Source: Gordonia sediminis
GTDB lineage: Bacteria; Actinomycetota; Actinomycetes; Mycobacteriales; Mycobacteriaceae
Assembly: GCA_004193205.1 (NCBI GenBank)
Contig: RZUM01000002.1
Coordinates: 620,001-684,000, forward strand
Reading direction: 5' to 3'
Length of the DNA: 64,000 bases
The position numbers and the translations under genes are program-made. The notes under the pieces are model-generated. The model was not told the DNA's origin and did not search any database. It saw only the letters and a list, made by a program, of their open reading frames with translations. Positions 44,181 to 53,391 of this stretch are shown here, in pieces (positions within the stretch are counted from its first letter, which is position 1; each line of letters begins with the position of its first letter).

Positions 44181-45415
44181 CCACCCCCGACCCGTTCGCC
44201 CCGGCCCGCCTCGGACCCCTCACGTTGCGCAATCGGCTCATCAAGACCGCGACCTTCGAGGGCGCAACCCCCGACGCGCTCGTCACCGACGATCTGATCG
44301 CCTTCCACCGCGAGGTCGCCGCCGGGGGTGTCGGGATGAGCACCGTCGCCTACTGCGCGGTCTCGCCCGAGGGCCGCACCGACCGCCATCAACTCTGGCT
44401 GCGCGAGGAGGCGATGCCGGGGCTGCGTCGGCTGACCGACGCCATCCACGCCGAAGGTGCGCTGGCCGCAGCCCAACTCGGACATGCCGGACCGGTGGCG
44501 AACACCGCGTCCAACCGGGCGAAGGCGCTGGGTCCATCGCGGATCCCGGCGCCGTTGGGTATGTCGCTGACCACCAGACTCGATACCGACGACATCACCG
44601 ACCTGTTGGCCACGTTCCGGCGCGGCGCGCGGATCGCGGTGGACTCCGGTTTCGACGGCCTCGAGATCCACTGCGGCCACAACTATCTGATCAGCTGCTT
44701 CCTGTCACCGCTGCTGAACTGGCGCCGCGACTCCTACGGTGGGTCGCTGGTGAACCGGGCTCGGCTCGCCCGCGAGGTCGTCGAGGTGGTGCGCGACGAG
44801 GTCGGCGACGAGGCTGCGGTGTGGGTGAAGCTGAACCTGTATGACGGTATCGGCCGAATCGATTCGGCCCGCTCCCGGCGCCTGCCGGGTCTCGGCCGCT
44901 TCGGCGGCTTCAACCTCGACGACGCGTGCGCGGTGGCGCAGCTCCTCGAATCCGACGGCCATCTCGACGCGATCGAACCCACGGCCGGCAGTTCCCTGCT
45001 CAACCCGATGTATCTGTTCCACGGCACACCGCCCCGCGCGGAGTTCGCCGACGCCTTCGGCGGCGTCATGCGTCTGGGTCTCCAGGCCGCGGGCCCGATC
45101 TTCCTGAAGCACTACGCCTATCACGACGCCTACCTGCTGCCGCTGGCCCGGCAGCTGCGGGCGTCGGTGCGGATGCCGCTGATCCTGCTGGGCGGCATCA
45201 CCGACCGCACCTCGATCGACACAGCCCTGTCCGAGGGCTTCGACTTCGTCGCGATGGGGCGTGCCCTGCTCCGCGAACCCGATCTGCCGTTGCGCATCGC
45301 GGCCGACCCGACGGTGACGTCGCGCTGTGTGCACTGCAACCTGTGCATGCCGACGATCTATACGCACACCCGGTGTCCGATCCGGGAGGGCGAGGTACCC
45401 GATCCGACGCGGTGA
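44177..45415 (+). CDS. NADH:flavin oxidoreductase / Old Yellow Enzyme family
   Basis: 412 residues, TIM-barrel OYE family: LRNRLIKTATFEG near the N-terminus, QLGHAGPVANT, DGLEIHCGHNYLISCFLSPLLNWRRDSYGGS (substrate and FMN region), ILLGGITD and FVAMGRALLREPDLP. A C-terminal Cys cluster (CVHCNLCMPTIYTHTRCPI) resembles the iron-sulfur motif of 2,4-dienoyl-CoA reductase relatives, but the upstream domain of those enzymes is absent. Probably an ene reductase. Controlled with its TetR. Confidence 0.88.
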   Translation: MTTPDPFAPARLGPLTLRNRLIKTATFEGATPDALVTDDLIAFHREVAAGGVGMSTVAYCAVSPEGRTDRHQLWLREEAMPGLRRLTDAIHAEGALAAAQLGHAGPVANTASNRAKALGPSRIPAPLGMSLTTRLDTDDITDLLATFRRGARIAVDSGFDGLEIHCGHNYLISCFLSPLLNWRRDSYGGSLVNRARLAREVVEVVRDEVGDEAAVWVKLNLYDGIGRIDSARSRRLPGLGRFGGFNLDDACAVAQLLESDGHLDAIEPTAGSSLLNPMYLFHGTPPRAEFADAFGGVMRLGLQAAGPIFLKHYAYHDAYLLPLARQLRASVRMPLILLGGITDRTSIDTALSEGFDFVAMGRALLREPDLPLRIAADPTVTSRCVHCNLCMPTIYTHTRCPIREGEVPDPTR

Positions 45416-45531
45416 GCCGCGGCGGATCGCCGTCGGTGTGTTCCACAGATCGGTCAACCATCCGACGGCGGCCGTTCACGCCGATCTCTACCATGGGAGT
45501 TCGCGACCCGGGACGAGAGAAAGAGGCACCG

Positions 45532-47586
45532 ATGACCCCTGCCGGAGTTGACACCGCAGGCCAGGACACCGACCCCTACCTGTGGCTCGAGGACGTCACC
45601 GGCGACCGGGCGCTGGACTGGGTCCGAGCCCACAACGAACCCACCGTCGCCGACTTCTCCTCGACCAGCCGGTTCGGCGACCTGCAGGCCGAGGCCCTCG
45701 AGGTCCTCGACACCGACGACCGCATCCCGTATGTGATCCGCCGCGGGGAGTTGCTCTACAACTTCTGGCGAGATGCGGCCAATCCGAAGGGTCTGTGGCG
45801 CCGCACCACGCTGGAGTCCTATCGCACCGACGACCCGGACTGGGATGTACTCATCGACGTCGACGCGCTCGCCGCGGCCGAGGACGAGAACTGGGTCTGG
45901 GCGGGCGTCGCCCTGCTGCGGCCCGAGTATCGTCACGGCCTGGTGTCGCTCTCGCGCGGCGGCGCGGACGCGAGCGTCGTACGCGAATTCGACGTGGAGA
46001 CCCGCGACTGGGTGGCCGACGGCTTCGAGCTGCCCGAGAACAAGTCGACCATCGGCTGGATCGATCACGACACCGTCTATGTCGGAACGGACTTCGGCGA
46101 ACAGCCGGACGGATCGAGTGCGCTCACCACCTCCGGCTACCCGCGGATCGCGAAGCGTTGGCGTCGGGGTACCCCACTCGAGTCGGCCGAAACCGTGTTC
46201 GTCGGCGAGGTCGAGGACGTCTCGGCGTCGGCGGCTTTCGACAACACTCCCGGCTACGAGCGTCACTTCGCCAGCCGCGCAACAGATTTCTTCAACGCCC
46301 TGCGGTATGAGATCCGCGACGGCGAACACATCCTGATCGACGTGCCCACCGACGCACATTCCGGGGTCCGCCATGACTGGCTGTTCGTGATGCCACGGTC
46401 GGACTGGACCGTCGCAGACCGGACATACCCGGCGGGCAGTCTGGTGGTGTTCGACTATCCCGCCTACCTCACCGGCGGCCGGGACGCGACGGTGCTGTTC
46501 ATGCCCGACGCGCACACCAGCCTCAGCGACTACGGGTTCACGCGCTCGCATCTCATCCTGGTCACGCTACGCGACGTGCACACCGAGGTGTCGCTGCACG
46601 ATCTGGGCACCTGGAAACCGGTCACCATGCCCGGACTTCCTTCCCTGGCAACCATTTCCGTGCTCGCCACCGATGCCGACGAGAGCGACGAGATCTTCTG
46701 GTCGGCCAGTTCGTTCACCACCCCGCCGAGTTTGCTGTACGGCGACAGTGGTGTGGGCGTCGAGGTGATCAAGCAGTCCCCGGCGTTTTTCGACGGTGAC
46801 GGCGTCGTCGCCGAACAACACTTCGCCACCTCCGACGACGGCACGCAGGTTCCCTATTTCGTGGTGCGCCGTTCCGATGTGGAATCCGGCCCGACCCTCC
46901 TCTACGGCTACGGCGGTTTCGAGAACTCGCTCACGCCCGGGTATCTCGCCATCGCCGGACGCAGCTGGATCGCCCGCGGCGGCATCTATGTCATCGCGAA
47001 CATCCGTGGCGGAGGTGAGTACGGACCGAACTGGCACACCCAGGCGCAGAAGGCCGGACGGCACAAGGTCTACGAGGATTTCGCCGCCGTCGCACGGGCT
47101 CTGGTGGCGCAGGGACTCACCACCCCGGCGCAGCTGGCCGCGCAGGGCGGCTCCAACGGTGGCCTGCTGATGGGTGTCATGCTGACCCGCTATCCGGAGC
47201 TGTTCGGTGCCCTGGTGTGCCAGGTGCCGCTGATCGACATGCGCCGCTACCACCTCCTGCTGGCGGGCGCGTCGTGGATGGCCGAGTACGGCGATCCCGA
47301 CGATCCCGATCAGTGGGCGTTCATGGAACCGTTCTCGCCGTATGCGAACCTGAGCGCCGATGCCGACTATCCGCAGATTCTCGTCACGACGTCGACCCGC
47401 GACGACCGGGTGCATCCGGGGCATGCGCGCAAACTCGTGGCCCGGCTGGAGGAACTGGGCCACGACGTCGCCTACTACGAGAACATCGAGGGCGGGCACG
47501 GCGGTGCCGCGGACAACAAGCAGGCCGCCTTCAAGTCGGCGTTGGCCTACGAATTCCTCTGGCGCACGCTGGCTCCGGATTCCTGA
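45532..47586 (+). CDS. Prolyl oligopeptidase-family serine peptidase
   Basis: 684 residues, S9A layout: beta-propeller-type N-terminal region (PYLWLEDVTGDRALDWVRAHN) and hydrolase domain with nucleophile Ser541 in AAQGGSNGGLLMG, Asp625 in TRDDRVHPGHARK and His656 in EGGHGGAADNK. It cleaves proline-containing peptides; no signal peptide, so cytosolic. ATG 45532 is preferred over an in-frame ATG at 45493. Corresponds to remembered Rv0457c. Its last 40 bp overlap the convergent rhomboid-like gene. Confidence 0.93.
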   Translation: MTPAGVDTAGQDTDPYLWLEDVTGDRALDWVRAHNEPTVADFSSTSRFGDLQAEALEVLDTDDRIPYVIRRGELLYNFWRDAANPKGLWRRTTLESYRTDDPDWDVLIDVDALAAAEDENWVWAGVALLRPEYRHGLVSLSRGGADASVVREFDVETRDWVADGFELPENKSTIGWIDHDTVYVGTDFGEQPDGSSALTTSGYPRIAKRWRRGTPLESAETVFVGEVEDVSASAAFDNTPGYERHFASRATDFFNALRYEIRDGEHILIDVPTDAHSGVRHDWLFVMPRSDWTVADRTYPAGSLVVFDYPAYLTGGRDATVLFMPDAHTSLSDYGFTRSHLILVTLRDVHTEVSLHDLGTWKPVTMPGLPSLATISVLATDADESDEIFWSASSFTTPPSLLYGDSGVGVEVIKQSPAFFDGDGVVAEQHFATSDDGTQVPYFVVRRSDVESGPTLLYGYGGFENSLTPGYLAIAGRSWIARGGIYVIANIRGGGEYGPNWHTQAQKAGRHKVYEDFAAVARALVAQGLTTPAQLAAQGGSNGGLLMGVMLTRYPELFGALVCQVPLIDMRRYHLLLAGASWMAEYGDPDDPDQWAFMEPFSPYANLSADADYPQILVTTSTRDDRVHPGHARKLVARLEELGHDVAYYENIEGGHGGAADNKQAAFKSALAYEFLWRTLAPDS

Positions 47587-48284
47587 CCGCCGGCTTCGGC
47601 GACCTCCTGACGCCGGCCGAGCCGTCGCACCGTATCCATCGGGTTCCACGGTGCCGCCGGCCGTCCCCGCGTGATCGGGTACCAGGCCAGGCCGATCAGC
47701 AGCGAGGCCAGGTGACCGATCCCGGTGAAGGTCAGGTTGCCGACGATCGGTGCACCGTAGACCACGAGGATGCCCGCAAGATACAGCCACCGCCACGGGT
47801 AGGCGATCCGATAGGTGAGGACGCCGACGATCGCGGCGAGGAAGTAGCTGACGCCGACGTCGGTGACGTTGACCATCGACGTCCCCACGGCACCGTCGTG
47901 GATCGCCAGGCCCAGGAGTCCTTCGCTGACATAGGTTGCGACGACGTGTGCGCTGAGGCCGACCAGCAGCCAGCGCGCCGACCCCAACCAGCGCTCGGCC
48001 GGGACGTGGAACACGAGGAACATCAGCAGATATGGCAGCCAGGCCGAGCCGTCGATCCAGAACAGGCTGGTGAGCAGCACGTGCAGGGGATCGCTGGCGA
48101 GGTGATGCAGGTTGGTGGACCGTTCACCGAGGACGCGATCGAGATCGTCGGAATCCAACGAGTGCGCGATGACCGTCGTCACCAGCAGCACCAACAGCCA
48201 GGCGAAAGTCAATGGGGCACTTCGGACAAATCGCCACACCGATGCCGTCGCCGACCGACAGGACCTCCCCAACTGCTGGATCAT
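47547..48284 (-). CDS. Rhomboid-like integral membrane protein
   Basis: 245 residues, about six hydrophobic segments. A Ser in VNVTDVGVSYFLAAIVG and a His in FTGIGHLASLLIG sit where rhomboid-type Ser-His dyads lie, but the classical GxSG is absent, so protease activity is uncertain; it resembles the rhomboid-like membrane proteins common in actinobacteria. I chose ATG 48284 over a longer start. Antisense overlap of 40 bp with the peptidase gene. Confidence 0.75.
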   Translation of the reverse strand: MIQQLGRSCRSATASVWRFVRSAPLTFAWLLVLLVTTVIAHSLDSDDLDRVLGERSTNLHHLASDPLHVLLTSLFWIDGSAWLPYLLMFLVFHVPAERWLGSARWLLVGLSAHVVATYVSEGLLGLAIHDGAVGTSMVNVTDVGVSYFLAAIVGVLTYRIAYPWRWLYLAGILVVYGAPIVGNLTFTGIGHLASLLIGLAWYPITRGRPAAPWNPMDTVRRLGRRQEVAEAGGQESGASVRQRNS

Positions 48285-48335
48285 CGCCGGCCGCCTCTCG
48301 CCTGAGACCGATGACCCCATCGTAGAGAGAGGGAT

Positions 48336-49157
48336 TCACCGCCGCCCGACGAGCACCCGCGTGACGACACCGGCCACCACCACACCGACACCGGCCACCG
48401 CCACGATCAACGCCAGGTGATGCAGGTCGTCGACCGCGCCGTCGACGATCACCTCGGCCACCGTGCGCCCGGCGTCCTCGACGGCGACCACCTCCTGCTT
48501 GGCGCGGTCGGCGAAGAACACGCCCACCGCCCATGCGAACACCGCCGAGCAGATCAACCCGATGCCCAGCCACACCACGACCGTCCCGCGCCGACGCGCG
48601 ATCACGAGGGCCATCGCCCCGGCGATGACCGCGACGACCAGCGAGCCGTAGGCCATCGCGGTGATCTGACGACCGACCTGGTAGTAGCGCCCTGCTTCCA
48701 GACCACTTCCGGCCTGGTTGAGGGGCACCAGGATCGGGCCGGTCACGGTGAGGTCGAGGCCTGTGTTCGCGATGACGCGGTTCAGCATGCCGGTGATGTC
48801 GAGTTCCATGACCGATGTGTCGCCGCTGCTCGGCGGGGGGTCGAACAGCCACGCGTGCTGCTGCGACGCGATGTCGGCGAAGTCCGCCTCGAACTGGGAG
48901 GTGTTGGTGTAGGCCCGCGCCACCGGTGCGACGATCAGCCCGACCGCTTGACGGCCGGTCTGTTCGACGGCGGCCGACGCGACCTGGTCGGCGAGGTAGT
49001 CCTTGACCTCTTGGTCGCGCGCCGCCGCGGAGACCGTTGCGACGAAGCCCTCCCGGTCGACGAGTCGTTCCTTGACCCACAGCGATGGGAGGGCCAGCAC
49101 GATCGCGACCATCGAGGTCAGGGTCAGCAGCCCGGTGAAGAATGTCCGCACAGCCAC
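48336..49157 (-). CDS. Membrane protein of unknown function
   Basis: 273 residues, GTG start: N-terminal helix (TFFTGLLTLTSMVAIVLALPSLWV), a 130-residue extracytoplasmic region, then three C-terminal helices (YGSLVVAVIAGAMALVIARRR, WLGIGLICSAVFAWAVGVFF, LIVAVAGVGVVVAGVVTRVLVG). The layout resembles actinobacterial integral membrane proteins without a named domain. Upstream of PPK2? No: it lies downstream of the PPK2 gene on the same strand, 36 bp after it. Confidence 0.72.
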   Translation of the reverse strand: MAVRTFFTGLLTLTSMVAIVLALPSLWVKERLVDREGFVATVSAAARDQEVKDYLADQVASAAVEQTGRQAVGLIVAPVARAYTNTSQFEADFADIASQQHAWLFDPPPSSGDTSVMELDITGMLNRVIANTGLDLTVTGPILVPLNQAGSGLEAGRYYQVGRQITAMAYGSLVVAVIAGAMALVIARRRGTVVVWLGIGLICSAVFAWAVGVFFADRAKQEVVAVEDAGRTVAEVIVDGAVDDLHHLALIVAVAGVGVVVAGVVTRVLVGRR

Positions 49158-49193
49158 GAGGCTACCGATGACCGCCGGTCACGCCGGAGATAC

Positions 49194-50156
49194 CTACTCC
49201 CCGACGAGATCGCGTGCGCGCCCGACGATCAGCGGATCGGGGTTGCCGACGAGGTCGGTGTTCTTGCCCTCGTAGTCGAACAGGCTCAAGACGTGGCGCA
49301 TCGCGTTGACGCGGGCACGCTTCTTGTCGTTGCTCTTCACCACCGTCCACGGCGCGTGATCGGTGTCGGTGGCCGCGAACATCGCCTCCTTGGCGTCGGT
49401 GTAGGAGCTCCATTTGTCCAGCGACGCAAGGTCCATCGGCGAGAGCTTCCACTGGCGCACGGGGTCGATCTGACGGATCGCGAACCGTGTGCGCTGCTCG
49501 AGCGGGGTCACCGAGAACCAGAACTTCACCAGGTTGATGCCGTCGTCGACGAGCATCTTCTCGAAGGCGGGCACCTGCTCCATGAACTGCGTGTACTGCT
49601 CGGGTGTGCAGAAGTCCATCACGCGTTCCACACCGGCACGGTTGTACCAGGAGCGGTCGAAGAAGACCAGTTCGCCGGCGGCGGGCAGGTGTTGCACGTA
49701 CCGCTGGAAATACCACTCGGTCGACTCCCGCTCACTGGGCTTCTCCAATGCCACGGTCCGCGCGCCACGGGGGTTGAGGTGTTCGTTGAACCGTTTGATG
49801 GTGCCGCCCTTGCCGGCGGCGTCGCGGCCCTCGAACACGAGCAGGTGACGCTGCCCGGTCTGCTTCGACCACTTCTGCAGCTTCAACAGCTCGATCTGCA
49901 GACGACGCTTGGTCACCTCGTACTCGCGACGGCTCATCCGCTCGTCGTACGGATAGTCCTGGCGCCAGGTGTCGACGACGTTGCGTTCCGGCAGCGTCAA
50001 CAGCACCGGGTCGTCGTCGTCATCGTCGTTGACGGCGAACTGCGTCGTGTTGTGCAGGTCGACGAGTTGCTGCAACGCCTCCCGGCCGTTGAGGACGCTG
50101 AAATCGGGTCCGATCGCGGGTGCGGAGTCCAGGTCTGAGTCGTGTAACTCGGTCAC
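49194..50156 (-). CDS. ppk2: Polyphosphate kinase 2
   Basis: Uses polyphosphate to phosphorylate nucleotides (or the reverse). About 320 residues, GTG start at 50156: Walker A-like GRDAAGKGG (Lys116), lid and Walker B-like ELVFFDRSWYNRAGVERVM, and the C-terminal HVLSLFDYEGKNT. An Asp stretch (44-49) in the N-terminal extension is unusual. One-domain PPK2 class I type. Its product class (GDP or ADP) cannot be told. Confidence 0.94.
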   Translation of the reverse strand: MTELHDSDLDSAPAIGPDFSVLNGREALQQLVDLHNTTQFAVNDDDDDDPVLLTLPERNVVDTWRQDYPYDERMSRREYEVTKRRLQIELLKLQKWSKQTGQRHLLVFEGRDAAGKGGTIKRFNEHLNPRGARTVALEKPSERESTEWYFQRYVQHLPAAGELVFFDRSWYNRAGVERVMDFCTPEQYTQFMEQVPAFEKMLVDDGINLVKFWFSVTPLEQRTRFAIRQIDPVRQWKLSPMDLASLDKWSSYTDAKEAMFAATDTDHAPWTVVKSNDKKRARVNAMRHVLSLFDYEGKNTDLVGNPDPLIVGRARDLVGE

Positions 50157-50223
50157 CGTTCCACGATATGCGTAGCTGCGAAACACCGCGTTGCGAAGAG
50201 GTGAACCAGGCGCCGAGCCGGAG

Positions 50224-50739
50224 TCAGTTGTGCAGGTCGATGACCCCGGATCTCACGCACGCCCGACCGGTGTTGCTGTCGAACGCCGCCGCGAATCCAC
50301 CCTGGCACGAGATCCCGAACGGCCCGGCGACGGCATCGCCACCCCAGCCGCCGACTGCGATCGTGGTGCCGCCCTCGCGGGCCTGCGCGACCGAGAACGC
50401 GCTCGGGCCGGTGGTCACCGAGTAGGCGGTCCCGCCCGAATTGGCGCCCGCGAGTGCCGTCGACCCCGGCTGCAGGTTGCGTGCCGTGGAGTTGCCGCCC
50501 TGATCGGCGACCGCGACGGCGGTGCCGTGGCCGCTTGTGTCCTCGGCGAAGGCCCGGCTGCCCGCACCGGCCTTGGCGCCGCAGCCACCCTTCCCGATGA
50601 CGTGCTCGATCTGTTGTCCGTTGGCGGCCGAACAGGTCACCGCACCCGCGTCGCCGGTACCGAGTGCGAACATCGTCGCCACCGCCGAACCCCCGATCAC
50701 GAACGCAGCTGCCCGAGGCCCAAAACTGTTGATACGCAT
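50224..50739 (-). CDS. Small secreted protein of unknown function
   Basis: 171 residues with a signal peptide (AAAFVIGGSAVATMFALGTGDAGA, cleavage after GDAGA) and a mature part of short Gly/Ala/Thr/Ser-rich beta-like repeats and four or five Cys (TCSAANG, GGCGAK, ISCQGG, RACVRS), likely forming disulfides. GGGAGG precedes ATG 50739. I recognise the pattern from actinobacterial secreted proteins but not a defined function. Confidence 0.75.
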   Translation of the reverse strand: MRINSFGPRAAAFVIGGSAVATMFALGTGDAGAVTCSAANGQQIEHVIGKGGCGAKAGAGSRAFAEDTSGHGTAVAVADQGGNSTARNLQPGSTALAGANSGGTAYSVTTGPSAFSVAQAREGGTTIAVGGWGGDAVAGPFGISCQGGFAAAFDSNTGRACVRSGVIDLHN

Positions 50740-50849
50740 GAAAATTGACCTCCCCGGTCGCCACCGAGCGCAAACCTGCCGCACACGCTCCGGTTCAGCG
50801 TACAGAGGCGACGGCCGGTGCGTCACCGCGGGGCGGGCAACCTCGGGCG

Positions 50850-51290
50850 TCAGCCCGCCGCGCGGCGCTCCGACTCAGCGGTCAGGCCCTTCTTGGCGGT
50901 GTCGACGGCGATCTTCTGTCCCCGCCTGACGAGGAGACCCGGCAACTTGATCTTGAGATCGATCTCGAGGGTGAACTCGACGCGCGACCCGGTCGCCGTC
51001 GCCGTCACGACATAGAGGCCGTTCTGCTCCTTGAGATGTTGTGCCTCGATGAGCGTCCAGGTACAGGTGTTCTCGGTCCAGGTGTAGGACAGCGTCTGCT
51101 CGTCTGAGATAGGCCCCTCGTGCACGACGACGCGCACCTTGTCCGGCGTACCGTCCTCGTGCTCGGTCAGGATCTGGGCCTCTCGGTGCGGACCCGACCA
51201 ATCCGGGAGTGCTTCCACATCCATCAGCACCTCCATCACGACCGACGGAGGCGCGGCGACATCGAACTCGGTTTTCGCGGAGACAGCCAT
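50850..51290 (-). CDS. SRPBCC-family protein
   Basis: 146 residues, a START/SRPBCC domain typical of the polyketide cyclase/coenzyme Q-binding group: AKTEFDVAAPPSVVMEVLMDVEALPDWSG at the N-terminus and the closing helix LPGLLVRRGQKIAVDTAKKGL. Likely binds a hydrophobic ligand. No operon partner is clear; the small secreted gene follows on the same strand after a 110-bp gap. Confidence 0.85.
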   Translation of the reverse strand: MAVSAKTEFDVAAPPSVVMEVLMDVEALPDWSGPHREAQILTEHEDGTPDKVRVVVHEGPISDEQTLSYTWTENTCTWTLIEAQHLKEQNGLYVVTATATGSRVEFTLEIDLKIKLPGLLVRRGQKIAVDTAKKGLTAESERRAAG

Positions 51291-51364
51291 ACGATGAACC
51301 TACCGTGCGGGCCGGCGACCGCGGCACGCAACCTGTAGGGCGTACGATCGGCCGCCCCTTCGGG

Positions 51365-52042
51365 TCACGCCTCCCGATCGACGAGGTCGAGAGGCCAGGC
51401 CTCGTCGGGGATGTCGCGCAGTGTGCAGGCCTCGTCGGTGGCGGTGAACCAGCCCCGGAAATGCAGGATCTCGCCGATCACCGGGTTCCGGACGGTGGCG
51501 TCACAGCGGAACCGCTGCCGCGCATCGTCCCACCCCTCGATGTACTTCAGCTGCGCGGAGAACATGCCGCGCATCCCCAGCTTGGGCCCCTTGCCCAGCC
51601 AGCGCATGGGACCGCTCTCGAGCAGCAACTCACCCGACGGCGTGACCGACGGTTCGATGGGATAGAGAAGCTCGGGCCCGTCGCCGAAATAGTCGACGAG
51701 ACCGGACCGGCCGGCCACCAGCAGCGAGTTCAGGTTGCGGGTCCCGGTGGTGTACCGAAAGGAGCGCAACACGGCGAGGCATTCGCGGCCGAGTTCGTCG
51801 GGATAGCAGAAGTGGCGCTGAGTGAACGGAACCATCCGACTTGTCTTGGACGGCAACGCGTTGCGTTTGGCGAAGTGCCAGAAGAACGGCGGCGGCAGCG
51901 CGGAGGTGACGTAGACCGACTCGTAGATGCCGGCCGCAACCTGGGCGACCCCCGAGGTCGAGTCGATGGAGTAGCGCCATGCCACGTTGGGATGCAGCCG
52001 ATCGAAGTCCGATCCCAAGATCTGTCGATATACCGGTGCCAT
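51365..52042 (-). CDS. DUF4166-domain protein
   Basis: About 225 residues from ATG 52042 (MAPVYRQILGSDFDRLHPN). The sequence PVYRQILGSDFDRLHP at the start and the ending IGEILHFRGWFTATDEACTLRDIP match the DUF4166 family, often fused to saccharopine dehydrogenase-like or standing alone. Function unknown. It shares the minus strand with the TetR gene upstream (138-bp gap). Confidence 0.7.
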   Translation of the reverse strand: MAPVYRQILGSDFDRLHPNVAWRYSIDSTSGVAQVAAGIYESVYVTSALPPPFFWHFAKRNALPSKTSRMVPFTQRHFCYPDELGRECLAVLRSFRYTTGTRNLNSLLVAGRSGLVDYFGDGPELLYPIEPSVTPSGELLLESGPMRWLGKGPKLGMRGMFSAQLKYIEGWDDARQRFRCDATVRNPVIGEILHFRGWFTATDEACTLRDIPDEAWPLDLVDREA

Positions 52043-52180
52043 GCCGCATCCCCCTGTGCCGCAGCGTCGACACCGCCCCGCCGACGCGCCCTGCTTGGGA
52101 GAAGAACCTACGCGATTCGCGCCACAGCCGATACCTGCTGTGCGCGACGCCACAGGGCGAACCCGGCGCAGCCGGTGAAG

Positions 52181-52777
52181 CTAGGAAGCCGCAGTCGCGC
52201 AGATCCGGGCAAGTTCGTCGATCACCCGGTCCAGCGGGTCGACGCTACGCCGGGTCTGACACAGCCCGACGGCGCCTTCGATGGCGGCGATGATGAGGTC
52301 GGCCAGCGAGTCGGCGCGGTCCGGTTCCACCCCTTCGTGGACCAGTCGCACCGAGATCTGCCGAGTCCACCGGACGAGGATCTCCGCCGCCGCGTCGGCG
52401 ACCTCGGGTTCGGATCGTCGAGCGAGTCCGCCGGCGAGCACCGGGCAGCCGAACTCGAAGTCGGTGTTGACCAGCATCCGTCGCCAGACGTTGCCGATCT
52501 CGATGACCGCCTCTGCCGGGGTGGCCGATCCCTCCCGGGTGATGCGGTTGGAGATGAAGTCCCCCGCGTAGCCGACGGCCTCGGTCATCAGCTGGGTCTT
52601 GCCTCCGGGGAAGTGGTGATAGATCGACCCGCGCGGGGCGGAACTCGCCGCGATCACGTCGCCGATCGAGGTCGCCGCGACTCCGTCGCGCCCGATCAGG
52701 TCGGCCGCGTGCACGACCATGCGTTCGCGGGGACCTCCGGTACCCATCTCGCCGGATGTCACGGACTCCGATGTCAT
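52181..52777 (-). CDS. TetR-family regulator
   Basis: 198 residues; the ATG at 52777 follows GAGGGAGGC, a strong ribosome site, and is preferred to an upstream start at 52840. HTH region SIGDVIAASSAPRGSIYHHFPGGK (about residues 37-60). A C-terminal ligand domain like the TetR_C group of LmrA/YxaF-type regulators. Divergent from the hotdog thioesterase; two 21-bp direct operator copies lie between them. Confidence 0.9.
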   Translation of the reverse strand: MTSESVTSGEMGTGGPRERMVVHAADLIGRDGVAATSIGDVIAASSAPRGSIYHHFPGGKTQLMTEAVGYAGDFISNRITREGSATPAEAVIEIGNVWRRMLVNTDFEFGCPVLAGGLARRSEPEVADAAAEILVRWTRQISVRLVHEGVEPDRADSLADLIIAAIEGAVGLCQTRRSVDPLDRVIDELARICATAAS

Positions 52778-52845
52778 CGCGCCTCCCTCGGCCCCAGTTG
52801 CCCGCGCGCCCGCCACCGCTGTGACCAACGTCGCGGACATCGCAT

Positions 52846-52894
52846 TCTATGCAGACCTTCATAATCCGCCACTTCTATGCAACCATACATAATC
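52846..52894. promoter_or_regulatory. Two 21-bp direct operator copies
   Basis: TCTATGCAGACCTTCATAATC (52846-52866) and TCTATGCAACCATACATAAT plus C (52874-52894) share 16 of 21 bases and repeat at a 28-bp period. Each contains TATG-N8-CATA dyads. They sit exactly between the TetR gene and the thioesterase start, where they would overlap the promoter. Confidence 0.65.
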
Positions 52895-53386
52895 ATGACC
52901 ACCTCGCCACAGATCTCCGCCGAATCCCGCACCGCCGACGGGCACGTCGACCCGCTGTCGATGTCGGGCCTCGAGCTCATGCGCGCCTGGATGCACGACG
53001 CCGACCGAGAGACGCGGCCGAGCATCGGGCGGCTGATCGGCATGACCCCGAAGCAGATCGACGAGGGCAGCGTGACCTTCGCGGTGACCCCACAGCCCGA
53101 TTTCGCCAATCCGCTGGGCACCGTCCACGGCGGCATCTGCGCCACCCTGCTCGACTCGGTGATGGGCTGCGCGATCCACACCACGCTCCCCGCAGGCGTC
53201 GGGTACACCACGCTCGAGCTCAAGGTCAACTACATCCGCACGGTCGCGGTGGACGCCGAAGAGATCACCGGGGTGGGCACGGTCATCCATGTGGGCGGAC
53301 GCACCGCCACCGCCGAAGGCAAGGTTTACTCCGCCGACGGCAAGCTCGTCGCGCACGGTTCGACGACGTGCATCGTGTTCCGCTGA
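52895..53386 (+). CDS. PaaI-type hotdog thioesterase
   Basis: 163 residues with one hotdog domain: FANPLGTVHGGICATLLDSVMGCAI (acyl-CoA thioesterase motif HGG) and YTTLELKVNYIRTV. Such enzymes hydrolyse phenylacetyl-CoA-type or other acyl-CoA esters. ATG at 52895 starts right at the end of the second operator copy, so the mRNA is probably leaderless (no ribosome site is seen). Confidence 0.88.
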   Translation: MTTSPQISAESRTADGHVDPLSMSGLELMRAWMHDADRETRPSIGRLIGMTPKQIDEGSVTFAVTPQPDFANPLGTVHGGICATLLDSVMGCAIHTTLPAGVGYTTLELKVNYIRTVAVDAEEITGVGTVIHVGGRTATAEGKVYSADGKLVAHGSTTCIVFR

Positions 53387-53391
53387 GCCAA

